From: Stenotrophomonas maltophilia
Lineage (GTDB): Bacteria; Pseudomonadota; Gammaproteobacteria; Xanthomonadales; Xanthomonadaceae
Direction of reading: 5' to 3'
DNA: 64,000 nucleotides
Assembly: GCF_002138415.1 (NCBI RefSeq)
Contig: NZ_CP015612.1
Location: 2,644,001-2,708,000, forward strand
Positions 23,720 to 33,147 of this stretch are shown piece after piece (position 1 is the stretch's first letter; each line of letters opens with the position of its first letter). The notes under the pieces are model-generated. The model ran no database searches and was not told the DNA's origin. It saw only the letters and a list, made by a program, of their open reading frames with translations. The translations under genes were made by a program, and so were the position numbers.

Positions 23720-25867
23720 ATGAAACGCCCACGCCAGTTCAGTTTCAGCCGCCCGCGCGGTGGCATGTCGGTCACCATGATGCTGGTCATGCTGGCATTG
23801 CTGGCGATGCTGGGCCTGATCGAGATCGGCTACCTGTTCTGGGCCAAGCGTGACGCGCAGAAAGTCGCCGACCTGGCCGCGCTGGCCGGTGCGCAACGAC
23901 TGGAGCTGTGTACCTCGGACAACAGCGACAACAGTGCCGCGCGGCAGAGCGCGCTCACCCAGAACAGGTTTGCGGGGAGCCTGCAGATCCGTTGCGGCAA
24001 CTGGAGCGCCACACGCGCCACTGCGAACCGCTTCATCACCACTGTCGATGCTGCCAACCCGCGCAATGCAGTGCGGGTTGTCGCCGAACGCAGTGTGCTT
24101 CCCTTCTTCGGCCAGAACACCAGCCTGCCGACCGTCAGCGTACAAGCCGTTGCCCGCCGCTCGGAGCCCACAGCGGTGTTCGCGGTGGGCTCGCAGCTGC
24201 TGCGCACCAACGGCAACTCGGTGCTGTTGTCGACACTGCGCATGATCGGCCTGGATGTCACCAGCGCGACCGTGCTCTCCTACGACGGCCTGGCCCAGGC
24301 CAACATCACCCCATCGGGCCTGCTCAAGGCGCTCAACATCCCGGTCACCGCCAATCTCAGCGTGGCCGACTTCAATCGCCTGCTGTCGGTCAACAAGATC
24401 TCGCTGGCGCAGCTGGTCGATGCCACCGCCACCGTGGTTGGTCGCGATACCACCGTCGGCGTGCAGCTGCGCGCCCTGTCCGACCTGGTCGCCACCCAGT
24501 TGGACATCAACAAGCTCAACATCGTGCTGGGCAGCCAGTCCGGTGGCGGCGGCCTGTTCGCCGAGGTCGTTTCGCCGGATGGCACGGTCGGCAGCGCACT
24601 GGAAACCAAGGTCAACGTCCTCAACCTGATCAGCACCGCCATTTCCATCGCCAATGACGGCAACGGCGTGGCGGTCAAGGGATTGGACCTGCTGGGCATC
24701 CATATCGAAGCAGGCGTGGTCGAACCGCCGTCCATCGCCATCGGCGGCGTCGGCACGCGTGCGTACAACGCGCAGGTGCGCCTGCTGGTGGACGTGGACA
24801 GCAATAATCTGTTCGCACTTGGGCCGCTGCTGAACCTGCTTGGCACACGCCTTCACCTGCCGTTGCATGTCGATGTCGCCAACGCGATGGGCACGCTGAC
24901 CGGCATCCAGTGCGGCGCCAGTCCACCCAAGGCCACCATCCAGGTCGATTCGTCGGTGCTGCGCGCCTGTGTCGGCAATGTCGACCCGGCGCAACGCTTC
25001 TCCAAGAGCAATGTCTGCGACGCCACCCTGAAGAACGAACAGCTGCTGAAGCTGCTCGGACAACCCTTGATCAATGACAAGATCACTCTGCCCGCCCTGA
25101 CCAGCTCGCAGAACCTGACCCTGGCTGCCGGCGAGACTGCCTCGACCCGGATCAACCCGCTTGCGGTGGGCAACGCGGTGTCGGATCTGGTCAATGAACT
25201 GCTGCGCGTGCTGTCGAACATGGTGTCGACCCCACAAGGTGACACCGACGGCAGGCAAACGGCATTGGCATTGGCCAATCAGTACCTGGTTGCAGCCCAC
25301 CCCGGGGGCGGGCGCTATGACGTGAAGAATGTCATCCCCCTTCTCCGCAACGGTGATCCCAGCCAGAATCTGAATCCCGTGGGCGACTGGCTGATGCACA
25401 ACGGTGTTCCGGTTCCGAGTGGTCTGGGAACAAAGTGGACCGACGGTTCGGTTTGGGACAGTTATCGTGCGACCGTAACGGGAGAGGGTTTCGGTTTGCT
25501 CGACAAACTGCTGAGCATTGTGGTGGGTGGCCTGCTCGTCAATCGATGCGACAGTATTCTCGGCAACCTGCTTCTGGACTACAACAAATGCGTCCGGGAG
25601 AACCTTGCGTCATACCTGCAGACCAAGGCCGGAGGTCTGGGCGACCCCAGCTCCGGAGGGGGCGTCACCACTCCTGGCAACGGCGTCTCCTGCAGTGGCC
25701 TGCTCTGTACCCTGTTGAATCCTATCCTCGCTGCGCTGAAGCCCGTCCTCAACAGCGTCGGCACCCTGCTGACCAACCTGCTGGCCAGCGTGCTGGGCCT
25801 GGAACTGGGCCGCACCGACGTCAATGTGCAGTCGATCCAGTGCAGCGCGGCACAGCTGGTCTACTGA
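23720..25867 (+). CDS. tadG: TadG-like pilus-assembly protein
   Basis: 715 residues. The N-terminus (RPRGGMSVTMMLVMLALLAMLGLIEIGYLFWAKRDAQKVADLAALAGAQ) is the TadG-like Flp pilus assembly domain with a Gly-containing pseudopilin-type leader and one membrane helix. The large periplasmic remainder has repeated Val/Leu/Asn-rich segments (e.g. LNIPVTANLSVADFNRLLSVNKISLAQLVDATA) that suggest a beta-rich repeat fold. No von Willebrand A domain is evident. DNA from about 25300 to 25620 is visibly lower in GC than the rest. GAGG precedes the ATG. It is the last gene of the operon. Confidence 0.85.
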   Translation: MKRPRQFSFSRPRGGMSVTMMLVMLALLAMLGLIEIGYLFWAKRDAQKVADLAALAGAQRLELCTSDNSDNSAARQSALTQNRFAGSLQIRCGNWSATRATANRFITTVDAANPRNAVRVVAERSVLPFFGQNTSLPTVSVQAVARRSEPTAVFAVGSQLLRTNGNSVLLSTLRMIGLDVTSATVLSYDGLAQANITPSGLLKALNIPVTANLSVADFNRLLSVNKISLAQLVDATATVVGRDTTVGVQLRALSDLVATQLDINKLNIVLGSQSGGGGLFAEVVSPDGTVGSALETKVNVLNLISTAISIANDGNGVAVKGLDLLGIHIEAGVVEPPSIAIGGVGTRAYNAQVRLLVDVDSNNLFALGPLLNLLGTRLHLPLHVDVANAMGTLTGIQCGASPPKATIQVDSSVLRACVGNVDPAQRFSKSNVCDATLKNEQLLKLLGQPLINDKITLPALTSSQNLTLAAGETASTRINPLAVGNAVSDLVNELLRVLSNMVSTPQGDTDGRQTALALANQYLVAAHPGGGRYDVKNVIPLLRNGDPSQNLNPVGDWLMHNGVPVPSGLGTKWTDGSVWDSYRATVTGEGFGLLDKLLSIVVGGLLVNRCDSILGNLLLDYNKCVRENLASYLQTKAGGLGDPSSGGGVTTPGNGVSCSGLLCTLLNPILAALKPVLNSVGTLLTNLLASVLGLELGRTDVNVQSIQCSAAQLVY

Positions 25868-25902
25868 CCCGTGACGGGCGCCCTTGGCGGCGCCCGCGCC
25901 CA

Positions 25903-25911
25903 TGCTAGACT
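25903..25911 (+). promoter_or_regulatory. Extended -10 promoter candidate for the DUF2968 gene
   Basis: TGCTAGACT resembles the extended -10 TGnTATAAT and lies 55 bases before ATG 25967. A GGGCGCC/GGCGCCC hairpin (25876-25895) sits between it and the tadG stop. No clear -35 is present. Confidence 0.35.
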
Positions 25912-25966
25912 CCCGGCGGGGAACCACCTTCATCTCAACCCACACTCATCCGTGGATGGTCTAGAC

Positions 25967-26680
25967 ATGCGAGAAACTTCAGGGGGCGCGGTCTTCGCCC
26001 GGCACGCGCGCGGCGCGGCACTGCTGGCCGTGGCCATGATGCTGGTGGCACCGGCGGCGATGGCTGCCCGTGGCGACCGCGAAGCAGCCGCAGAGCCGGC
26101 CGCACGTACCGCACCGGTAGTGCGCAATACCGTTGATGAGCTCAAGCAGCTGATGGATGCCCGCCAGCTGACGGAGCTGCGGACCACCTACAACGGCAAC
26201 TACGGCGCCAGCCTGCTGTTCAATGCCAACACCCTGACCTACTACGTCGCCCTGTTCCAGGAGAAGAACTTCTGGCGGGTGATCAAGACCGACGCCGTCG
26301 ACAACGCCGAGCGTGTCTACCGCACTTTCGCGCAGCAGTCCGAGCAGTTGGCCCAGGTCTACATCGACACCACCCGCCTGGAAGCCGGCAAGCGCTATAC
26401 CGAGCGCCTGGTGGCCTACAACGAGGAACGCCTGCGCACCCTGCAGCAGGAAATGGAACAGCAGCAGGCACAGTCGGCCCAGGTCAGCGCTGCCCTGCAG
26501 CAGGCCCAGCAGCAGGCGGTCAGCCTGAGCAGCGACGTGCAGAGCACCAACAGCCAGCTGGATTCCCTGCAGCGTCGCATCCAGATCCTGCAGGCCGAAC
26601 AGGGCAACCCGGAGCTGAGCCTGCCCAAGCCGGACAGCGTGCCCTCGCCGGCACCGGCGGCTGCCAGCGACGGTCGCTGA
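25967..26680 (+). CDS. DUF2968 exported coiled-coil protein
   Basis: 237 residues. A signal peptide (GAALLAVAMMLVAPAAMAARG) is followed by the DUF2968 body (TVDELKQLMDARQLTELRTTYNGNYGASLLFNANTLTYYVALFQEKNFWRV). A long Gln/Glu-rich coiled coil (residues ~120-210, EERLRTLQQEMEQQQAQ) and a Pro-rich tail complete it. DUF2968 proteins are found in Xanthomonadaceae and Burkholderia; no function is established. It lies 99 bases after tadG but behind its own promoter candidate, so it may be a separate unit. Confidence 0.82.
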   Translation: MRETSGGAVFARHARGAALLAVAMMLVAPAAMAARGDREAAAEPAARTAPVVRNTVDELKQLMDARQLTELRTTYNGNYGASLLFNANTLTYYVALFQEKNFWRVIKTDAVDNAERVYRTFAQQSEQLAQVYIDTTRLEAGKRYTERLVAYNEERLRTLQQEMEQQQAQSAQVSAALQQAQQQAVSLSSDVQSTNSQLDSLQRRIQILQAEQGNPELSLPKPDSVPSPAPAAASDGR

Positions 26681-26704
26681 GGTCCAAGCACCTGGCATTT
26701 GCAG

Positions 26705-26730
26705 ACAACGGCGCCCTTGGGCGCCGTTGT
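26705..26730. terminator. Bidirectional hairpin terminator
   Basis: Perfect 12-bp stem (ACAACGGCGCCC / GGGCGCCGTTGT) with a TT turn, between the convergent genes ending at 26680 and 26751. The following CGCTTCT is only weakly T-rich. Confidence 0.65.
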
Positions 26731-26750
26731 CGCTTCTGGCACTCCTGGAT

Positions 26751-27137
26751 TCAGCGGCACGCGTCGTACACCGCGTCATCCAGCTGCCGCCGCTGTACGA
26801 AGTCAAGGCGCTTGGTCTTGGCGAGCACCTTCCCGCGTTGCTGCCGCGCACGCTCACAGGCAGTGGGATCGGTGCTGATGGGTATCAGCGCCGCCCGCGC
26901 ACGCCCCTGCTGCACCACACGCGGACGGCTTGGAGTTGGACTCGCCGCCCTGCCCCCCGTCGCACCTGTTGAGGGCGGCTCCGCCGGCACCTCCCAGCGC
27001 CATTCCGCACGCCCCTGGCACGGCGTCTGCTGATAGACCGGATGCGGCCCGTCCACGCATTTGTAGACGTTGGTCTGAGCATGCGTCCCCGTGGCCAGTA
27101 GCAGGCACCACAACAAGCTCCAACACACCTTCGACAT
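26751..27137 (-). CDS. Small exported DUF4124-type protein
   Basis: 128 residues starting at ATG 27137, with GGAGG upstream. A signal peptide ([14 protein letters not shown]) precedes a DUF4124-like segment [18 protein letters not shown]. The rest is a Pro/Arg-rich linker and a short helical end with two cysteines ([17 protein letters not shown]). The frame is open far upstream, but only this start gives a signal peptide and ribosome-binding site. Predicted periplasmic; function unknown. Confidence 0.75.
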   Translation of the reverse strand: MSKVCWSLLWCLLLATGTHAQTNVYKCVDGPHPVYQQTPCQGRAEWRWEVPAEPPSTGATGGRAASPTPSRPRVVQQGRARAALIPISTDPTACERARQQRGKVLAKTKRLDFVQRRQLDDAVYDACR

Positions 27138-27323
27138 TGCAGGCTCCTCCACAGGGCTGCCGCCATCCTCGACGCGGGAACGGCTTCGTGCCAGAGCGAT
27201 ACGCGTCACATCCGTTGTAATCCAGCACAGCTGTGCAAGTCGCCGGTCTGGCACTGCGCTGTACTGCCGGAGGCACCGGCACAACTGCCTGTGCCTTCCC
27301 TCCCTTCCGCCAAGGAACCTGCA

Positions 27324-28148
27324 ATGAGCAACTTCGTCACCGTCGCCGACGGCGCCCGCATCTTCTACAAGGACTGGGGTACCGGCCAGCCGATCGTGTT
27401 CGCCCACGGCTGGCCGCTGTCGTCCGATGCCTGGGACCCGCAGATGCTGTTCATGGGCCAGAACGGCTTCCGCGTGATCGCTCACGACCGTCGCAGCCAT
27501 GGCCGCTCCAGCCAGACCTGGGACGGCAACAACATGGACACCTACGCAGATGACCTCGCCGCAGTCATCGAAGCACTGGACCTGAAGGACGCGATCCTGG
27601 TCGGCCATTCCACCGGCGGTGGCGAAGTGGCCCACTACATCGGCCGCCACGGCAGCAAGCGCGTGTCCAAGGTGGTGCTGGTCGGCGCCGTGCCGCCGCT
27701 GATGCTGAAGACCGCTGCCAACCCGGCCGGCACCCCGCTGGAGGTCTTCGACGGCATCCGCAAGGGCACTGGTGGCGACCGCTCGCAGTTCTTCAAGGAC
27801 CTGGCCACGCCGTTCTTCGGCGCCAACCGCGACAGCAACACCGTTACCCAGGGCATGCGTGATTCGTTCTGGCTGCAGGGCATGCTCGGTGGCGTCAAGG
27901 GTCAGTACGATTGCGTGCACGAGTTCTCGGAAGTGGACTACACCGAGGACCTGAAGAAGATCGACGTGCCGGCGCTGGTCGTGCACGGTGATGACGACCA
28001 GATCGTGCCGTTCGATGCTTCGGCCAAACTGTCCTCGCAGATCATCAAGGACGCCGAGTTGAAGGTGTACCCCGGTGCCCCGCACGGCCTGACCCTCACC
28101 CACGCCGACCAGTTCAACGCCGACCTGCTGGCCTTTGCACGCAAATGA
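27324..28148 (+). CDS. Alpha/beta hydrolase (arylesterase / non-heme haloperoxidase type)
   Basis: 274 residues. Oxyanion motif HGWP is at 28-31 and the nucleophile elbow GHSTGG at 94-99 (Ser96). The acid is probably the Asp in [10 protein letters not shown] (~227) and the His that in GAPHGL (~256). The [17 protein letters not shown] segment and the length match cofactor-free haloperoxidases/aryl esterases (27-30 kDa). It has no signal peptide, so it is cytoplasmic. It stands alone, followed by a hairpin terminator. The true substrate cannot be told from sequence. Confidence 0.9.
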   Translation: MSNFVTVADGARIFYKDWGTGQPIVFAHGWPLSSDAWDPQMLFMGQNGFRVIAHDRRSHGRSSQTWDGNNMDTYADDLAAVIEALDLKDAILVGHSTGGGEVAHYIGRHGSKRVSKVVLVGAVPPLMLKTAANPAGTPLEVFDGIRKGTGGDRSQFFKDLATPFFGANRDSNTVTQGMRDSFWLQGMLGGVKGQYDCVHEFSEVDYTEDLKKIDVPALVVHGDDDQIVPFDASAKLSSQIIKDAELKVYPGAPHGLTLTHADQFNADLLAFARK

Positions 28149-28155
28149 TGTCTCG

Positions 28156-28180
28156 CGGCGGCGCCGTAATGGTGCCGCCG
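28156..28180 (+). terminator. Hairpin terminator after the hydrolase gene
   Basis: Stem CGGCGGCGCC/GGTGCCGCCG with one G-U pair and loop GTAAT, followed by CCCCTTCGTT. It begins 7 bases after the stop. Confidence 0.55.
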
Positions 28181-28190
28181 CCCCTTCGTT

Positions 28191-28261
28191 AGTGCCGGCC
28201 GCTGGCCGGCAATCCGATCATCCATCGCGATCCAGCGCAGCCGGCCAGCGGCCGGCTCTAC
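28191..28261. repeat. Pair of inverted REP/SMAG-like palindromes
   Basis: AGTGCCGGCCGCTGGCCGGC (28191-28210) and its near complement ending GGCCGGCTCTAC (28240-28261) face each other between convergent genes. The first copy has TTAG in place of GTAG; the second ends with the canonical CTAC. Confidence 0.75.
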
Positions 28262-28271
28262 CACGAGAACA

Positions 28272-29921
28272 TCAGATATCGCTGTGGTGGTGTGGCACGC
28301 CGGTCTTCGGCAGCGGGTCGTGGCCGCCTACGAAATGACGCACCACCGGCGCACGTTCGCCACGATGCAGCCCGCGCAGCACTTCCTGGATTGCCTTGTC
28401 ATCGGCAGTGATGCGTTCATGCTGGCGTAGGTGCTCCAGCCACGACGGGGTCACGAAATACTCCAGGTGGATGCCCGGGCTGGCCACATCCTCCACCACA
28501 CCCCAGACCACCGCGCCATCGCGGCGACGGATCGTGCCCAGTGCGCGCATCTGCGTCTGGAACGCGGCGCGATCAGCGTCGTCAATGCGGTACTCGATGG
28601 TCACCAGCACCGGGCCGCGATCGTTGGATACCGGTACCGACAGTTCGGGGGCCGGCCAGTGCCCCGCCGGGCGCAGGTTGAGGTCTTCAGTACCGGCAAT
28701 GCGCACGCGCCACACCAGCAATCCGCCGATCACCGCACCCGCGGCAGCCACCAGCAAGGCCAGCTCCGGCGAGGTGCGCTGCGCCAGTGCACCCCAGCTC
28801 AGGCCACCAGCCGCCATGCCAGCGGAAAACACCATGATGTACAGCGCCAGTGCACGCGCACGTACCCACGCCGGCACTGCGGTCTGCGCGGCAATCTGCA
28901 GCGACGACAGCACGGTGATCCAGGCAAAGCCATTGATCAGCATTACCAGCGGTAGCACGTACCAGCTGCGGGTCAGCGCCAGCCCGACCAGGCTCAGGGC
29001 CAACGACAGAGTGGCCAGCAGCACCAGCAGGTCACGATCCATCTGTGCGCGCAGCTTCGGCAGCAGCAACGCACCGCCCACGGCACCGATACCAATGCAG
29101 CCGAGCAGCATGCCGTACTGCCCCGCCCCGCCGTGCATCTGCCCGCGTACCACCACCGGCAGCAACGCGTTCATCGCAGCGGCGAAGAAGAAGAAGCCCA
29201 CCGACTTGATCAGCACCGCCTGCAGGCGTCCCGCACGGCTGGCGTAGCGCAGGCCCGCTTTCAGTCCTGCTCCAAAGCCTTCCGGCGGCAGGCTGGACTG
29301 CTTCGGGTCGCGCTTCCAGCCCCACACCACGAACAGCATCGCGGCGAAGGTGATGGCGTTGAAGCCGAACGCCCAGACCGCACCCAGCTGGGCGACGATC
29401 ACGCCGCCGATGGCCGGGCCAATCGAGCGGGCGATGTTGATGCCGATCGAGTTCAGCGCCACTGCTGAAGCCAGCATCGGCTGCGGCACCAGTTCGGACA
29501 CGATCGCAGCCTGCGCCGGCATCGCCATCGCCGCACCGCAGCCCATGCAGAAGGTCAGCAGCACCAGCAGCTGCGGCGTCAGCATGTCCATCGCGGTCAA
29601 CGCCGCCATCACCGCGGCGACCAGCAGCATCCAGCCCTGGGTGGCCAGCAGGTACCTGCGGCGGTCGACGATGTCGGCCAGGGTTCCGGCGGCCAGCGCC
29701 AGCAGCACGATCGGCACCGTAGTGGCCGACTGCACCAACGCAACCATCAACGGTGAGCCGGTACGCTCGGCCATCACCCAGGCGGCGGCAACGTCATTGA
29801 CCCAGGTGCCGATGTTGCTGGCCAGGATCGCCAGCCAGATCGAGCGGAACATCTGGATCTTCAGCGGGGACCAGGCGCCTGCGGCCTGTGCGGAAGGTAG
29901 CGATGCGGTTGCGTTCACCAT
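28272..29921 (-). CDS. MFS transporter (MFS_3/EntS type) with C-terminal ABM-like domain
   Basis: 549 residues. About 12 membrane helices (residues ~20-410) are in MFS order, with the loop motif LADIVDRRRYLL after helix 2. A soluble C-terminal domain (~430-540, VLVTIEYRIDDADRAAFQTQMRAL, HLEYFVTPSWLEHLRQHERITADD) looks like a dimeric alpha-beta barrel and is typical of MFS_3 proteins. ATG 29921 is chosen because GGAG lies 7 bases upstream. It overlaps the preceding porin gene by 7 bases and is the last gene of a six-gene operon. Efflux is the likely role; the substrate is unknown. Confidence 0.87.
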   Translation of the reverse strand: MVNATASLPSAQAAGAWSPLKIQMFRSIWLAILASNIGTWVNDVAAAWVMAERTGSPLMVALVQSATTVPIVLLALAAGTLADIVDRRRYLLATQGWMLLVAAVMAALTAMDMLTPQLLVLLTFCMGCGAAMAMPAQAAIVSELVPQPMLASAVALNSIGINIARSIGPAIGGVIVAQLGAVWAFGFNAITFAAMLFVVWGWKRDPKQSSLPPEGFGAGLKAGLRYASRAGRLQAVLIKSVGFFFFAAAMNALLPVVVRGQMHGGAGQYGMLLGCIGIGAVGGALLLPKLRAQMDRDLLVLLATLSLALSLVGLALTRSWYVLPLVMLINGFAWITVLSSLQIAAQTAVPAWVRARALALYIMVFSAGMAAGGLSWGALAQRTSPELALLVAAAGAVIGGLLVWRVRIAGTEDLNLRPAGHWPAPELSVPVSNDRGPVLVTIEYRIDDADRAAFQTQMRALGTIRRRDGAVVWGVVEDVASPGIHLEYFVTPSWLEHLRQHERITADDKAIQEVLRGLHRGERAPVVRHFVGGHDPLPKTGVPHHHSDI

Positions 29922-31198
29922 TGCCATGCTCCAACGATCGAGGCGAACAACGTGTCCTGGCCTCCGGCCTGCTTCAGCGCAGGACCGGCGTCGACCCAGG
30001 CCAGCTGCAGCTGCCATTGCCAGTGTTCGCTGGCCTGCCAGCGGGTTTCGGATTTGTACTGATTACCGATGCGGCGCGCGCCACCGGCGCTGCCTGGCAA
30101 CGCCACCAGCGGCGCGGGCGTGGTGTAGACCGCATCCGCGCGGCGATGCTTCCAGGCCATCTGTACGCCCAGTTCCGTCGTCACCGCGTCGTGCAGGCGC
30201 AGGGTCAGGGTCGGCTGGACGTCCATCAGGTTGGCCGGGGCCAGCAGGCTGGCCTCGCTGAAATAGGCCGACTTCGGGAACAAGGCGTTGAAGGTTCCCA
30301 GTCGACCGTCATGCGGATTGCCATCGCCACTGGCGATGTCCGCCTTCAGCCCCAACCGCGGTTGCAGCGGCAGGTTCGTCCAGCGCCACCCCGTATCGGT
30401 GGCCAGAGTCCAGGCGCGGATATCGAGGGTGCCGGCGGTCGTCCGCAGTTCACCGTCCTGCGCCACCAGCTCGCTGTTCCAGTCCAGTGCACCGGCCTGG
30501 CCGAACCAGCGCGCACCCAAGGTCTGCCGCCGCTCGATGCCGGAACCCGCCGCGAAGCGTGCGCCTTCGCGGCGGTAGTCCAGCAGATACAGATCCCACT
30601 GCCCCGCGCCCTGCCCGCGTGCCGTGGTGGCATAGGCACCCCACAGGTGGGCACCGTGCTCCCCGCGATCATCAAAGGCACCCGGCCGGTTCTCCACCGG
30701 TCGCAGTGCCACCAGATCAAGCGTGCCGAGGCGGCCCTTCCAGCCCAGGCGCGCACCATCGAAGGCCAGGCGGATGTTCGGCCCATCGCGCACCGACAAC
30801 AGGCGCGAGCTGCCATAACCGGCCTCCTGCCGGCCGAGTTGCAGGTGGACGCCCCCCCGCTGCCAGCGCCAGTACGCCTGCTGCACATCCAGCGCGCTGC
30901 GGTCGGTGCGGCCCGGGCCACCGGCCTTGCCATTCTCAGCATGCACGCCCAGCTGCAGCTTTGCCTGCCAGGTCTCTTCCACATAGGTGGCCGAAGCCAG
31001 CGCGCGCAGCAGGCCATAGCCATCCTCTGCGCCGCCAATCCCGAACCGGGTGGGGTCGTAGTACAGGCCGCGCACGCGCAGTGACGCATCCCATTGCAGT
31101 TGGCCATTGCCCACTTCGCTGCAGCGGCCACCGTCGCAGGCCTGTGCAAGCGATGGCAAGGCCAGCAGCGCCAGGCTCAGAACGCGAAGCACGAGCAT
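29915..31198 (-). CDS. Alginate-export-family outer-membrane porin
   Basis: 427 residues with a signal peptide (VLSLALLALPSLAQA). The body has alternating aromatic/polar strands (LQWDASLRVRGLYYD, WQAKLQLGVHAENG, YWRWQRGGVHLQLGRQE, LDLVALRPVENRPGAFDD) and a C-terminal aromatic strand ending VGAWQW, matching the Alginate_exp (AlgE-like) barrel family, which also includes porins for small organic compounds. It overlaps the amidohydrolase upstream by 22 bases and the MFS gene downstream by 7, so it should be co-translated with them. Confidence 0.8.
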   Translation of the reverse strand: MLVLRVLSLALLALPSLAQACDGGRCSEVGNGQLQWDASLRVRGLYYDPTRFGIGGAEDGYGLLRALASATYVEETWQAKLQLGVHAENGKAGGPGRTDRSALDVQQAYWRWQRGGVHLQLGRQEAGYGSSRLLSVRDGPNIRLAFDGARLGWKGRLGTLDLVALRPVENRPGAFDDRGEHGAHLWGAYATTARGQGAGQWDLYLLDYRREGARFAAGSGIERRQTLGARWFGQAGALDWNSELVAQDGELRTTAGTLDIRAWTLATDTGWRWTNLPLQPRLGLKADIASGDGNPHDGRLGTFNALFPKSAYFSEASLLAPANLMDVQPTLTLRLHDAVTTELGVQMAWKHRRADAVYTTPAPLVALPGSAGGARRIGNQYKSETRWQASEHWQWQLQLAWVDAGPALKQAGGQDTLFASIVGAWQW

Positions 31199-33147
31199 CC
31201 CATCGCGCCCCAGAACGCGGTCAGGTCGTCGGTGGGCGCCGCATGTTGCGCGGCATGACCATGAACACCATGCGTACTGCAGGCCACACCGTGATGGTGG
31301 CGATGCGCGGCAGCCAACCCGGTGGCGGCGCCGCCGACGTGGTAGCCACCGAACCTGTTGACCGGCGACCAGTTGGGCATCGCCGGCGGCAGCTGCGGCG
31401 CGAGCCCGGCATAGTCGGCGTCGGCATGCACGATGCGCCCGCCAACCACGGTCAACACGCTGGTGATGTCGGCGATCTGCGCATCATCCACGCGGAAGAA
31501 GTCGGCCGAGAGCAGGATGAAGTCGGCGAGCTGGCCGGCCTTCAGCGTGCCCTTCACCGCTTCGTCGCCGGAGAACCAGGCACTGCCCTGGGTCCACAGG
31601 CGCAGCGCCTGCTCGCGTTCGAGCAGGTTCTCATCGCCATACAGGGCCAGCCCACCCACGGTGCGTCCGGTCACCAGCCAGGACAACGCCACCCAGGGGT
31701 TGTAGCTGGCCACGCGGGTGGCGTCGGTACCGGCACCGACCGGCACGCCTTCGGCCAGCATGCGCTTGACCGGCGGCGTATGCCGCGCGGCCTGCACGCC
31801 GTAGCGCTCGACGAAGGCTTCGCCCTGATAGGCCATGCGATGCTGCACGGCGATGCCGCCGCCCAGCGCACGGATGCGCTCGATGTTGCGCGGGGTGATG
31901 GTTTCGGCGTGATCGATGAACCAGTGCAGGCCATCGAACGGCACCTCGCGGTTGACCTGTTCGTACACATCGAGGATGCGGGTGATGCTCTCGTCGTACG
32001 TCGCATGGATGCGGAACGGCCAACGCTTCTCGACCAGCAGCTTCACTACATCGTGCAGTTCCGGTTCCAGCTCCGGCGGCAGTTCCGGGCGCGGCTCGTT
32101 GAACAGCTCGAAATCAGCCGCGGAGAACACCAGCATCTCGCCGGCACCGTTGTGGCGCAGCAGGTCATCGCCCTGTCGCGGCTGCAGCATCTCGCTCCAG
32201 CCGCGGAAATCATCCACTTCCTTGCCCTTGTTCTGGGTGAACAGGTTGTAGGCGATGCGCACGGTCAGCTGGTCATCACGATGCAGCTGCTCGATGACCT
32301 GGTAGTCCTCGGGATAGTTCTGGAAGCCGCCGCCGGCGTCGATCACCGAGGTGATGCCGAGCCGGTTCAGTTCGCGCATGAAGTGGTGCGTCGAATTGGC
32401 CTGGTACTCGATCGGCAGGCGTGGCCCCTTGGCCAGCGTCGCGTACAGGATCAGCGCGTTGGGCTTGGCCAGCAGCAGCCCGGTCGGGTTGCCGAGCGAA
32501 TCACGCACGATCTGCCCGCCCGGCGGATCCGGCGTGTCCTTGGTATAGCCGCAGGCGCGCAACGCGGCGCGGTTGAGCAGCGCACGGTCGTACAGGTGCA
32601 GCAGGAATACCGGCGTATCCGGCGCGATGTCGTTGAGTTCCTGCAGGGTCGGCAGGCGCTTCTCGTTGAACTGGGTGGCGGTGAAGCCACCGACCACGCG
32701 CACCCACTGCGGTGCAGGCGTGCGGTCGACCTGCGCCTTCAGCATGTCCATGGCATCGCCCAGCGAACGCAGGCCGTCCCAGCGCAGTTCCAGGTTGTAG
32801 TTCAGGCCACCACGTATCAGGTGGGTATGGCTGTCGTTGAGGCCAGGCAGCAGGCGCCGGCCCTGGGCGTCGATCAGGGTCGCTTCATTGCCCCAGCCAC
32901 GCATGATCTCCTCGTCGCTTCCGACGGCAACGATGCGCCCTTCCTGCACGGCCAGCGCCTGTGCATGCGGCTGCAGTGGGTCAAGGGTGGTGATGCGGGC
33001 ATTGCGGATGACCAGCGTGCTCATGCGACGCTCCTTGGAAGTGGAATCGAGTGCGGCACCGGCACGGCCGGCCAGGCCCAGCGCCACCGCGGCGCTGCCG
33101 GCCAGCACCACGTTGCGGCGGCCGTGATCGAGTGGATCGTGACTCAT
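31177..33147 (-). CDS. Exported amidohydrolase (YtcJ-like, amidohydrolase_3)
   Basis: 656 residues from ATG 33147, which has GGGAGA upstream. The N-terminus DHGRRNVVLAGSAAVALGLAGRAGA looks like a Tat signal (RR before a hydrophobic stretch). The metal-dependent hydrolase domain follows: LIDAQGRRLLPGLNDSHTHLIRGG (HxH), RIHATYDESI, HWFIDHAETITPRN, and GTDATRVASYNPW with the late aspartate. The C-terminal ~50 residues are His-rich (AAHRHHHGVACSTHGVHGHA), unusual for the family and possibly metal-binding. Overlaps its neighbours by 4 and 22 bases. It probably hydrolyses an amide or ester metabolite in the periplasm. Confidence 0.85.
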   Translation of the reverse strand: MSHDPLDHGRRNVVLAGSAAVALGLAGRAGAALDSTSKERRMSTLVIRNARITTLDPLQPHAQALAVQEGRIVAVGSDEEIMRGWGNEATLIDAQGRRLLPGLNDSHTHLIRGGLNYNLELRWDGLRSLGDAMDMLKAQVDRTPAPQWVRVVGGFTATQFNEKRLPTLQELNDIAPDTPVFLLHLYDRALLNRAALRACGYTKDTPDPPGGQIVRDSLGNPTGLLLAKPNALILYATLAKGPRLPIEYQANSTHHFMRELNRLGITSVIDAGGGFQNYPEDYQVIEQLHRDDQLTVRIAYNLFTQNKGKEVDDFRGWSEMLQPRQGDDLLRHNGAGEMLVFSAADFELFNEPRPELPPELEPELHDVVKLLVEKRWPFRIHATYDESITRILDVYEQVNREVPFDGLHWFIDHAETITPRNIERIRALGGGIAVQHRMAYQGEAFVERYGVQAARHTPPVKRMLAEGVPVGAGTDATRVASYNPWVALSWLVTGRTVGGLALYGDENLLEREQALRLWTQGSAWFSGDEAVKGTLKAGQLADFILLSADFFRVDDAQIADITSVLTVVGGRIVHADADYAGLAPQLPPAMPNWSPVNRFGGYHVGGAATGLAAAHRHHHGVACSTHGVHGHAAQHAAPTDDLTAFWGAMGCSCFAF

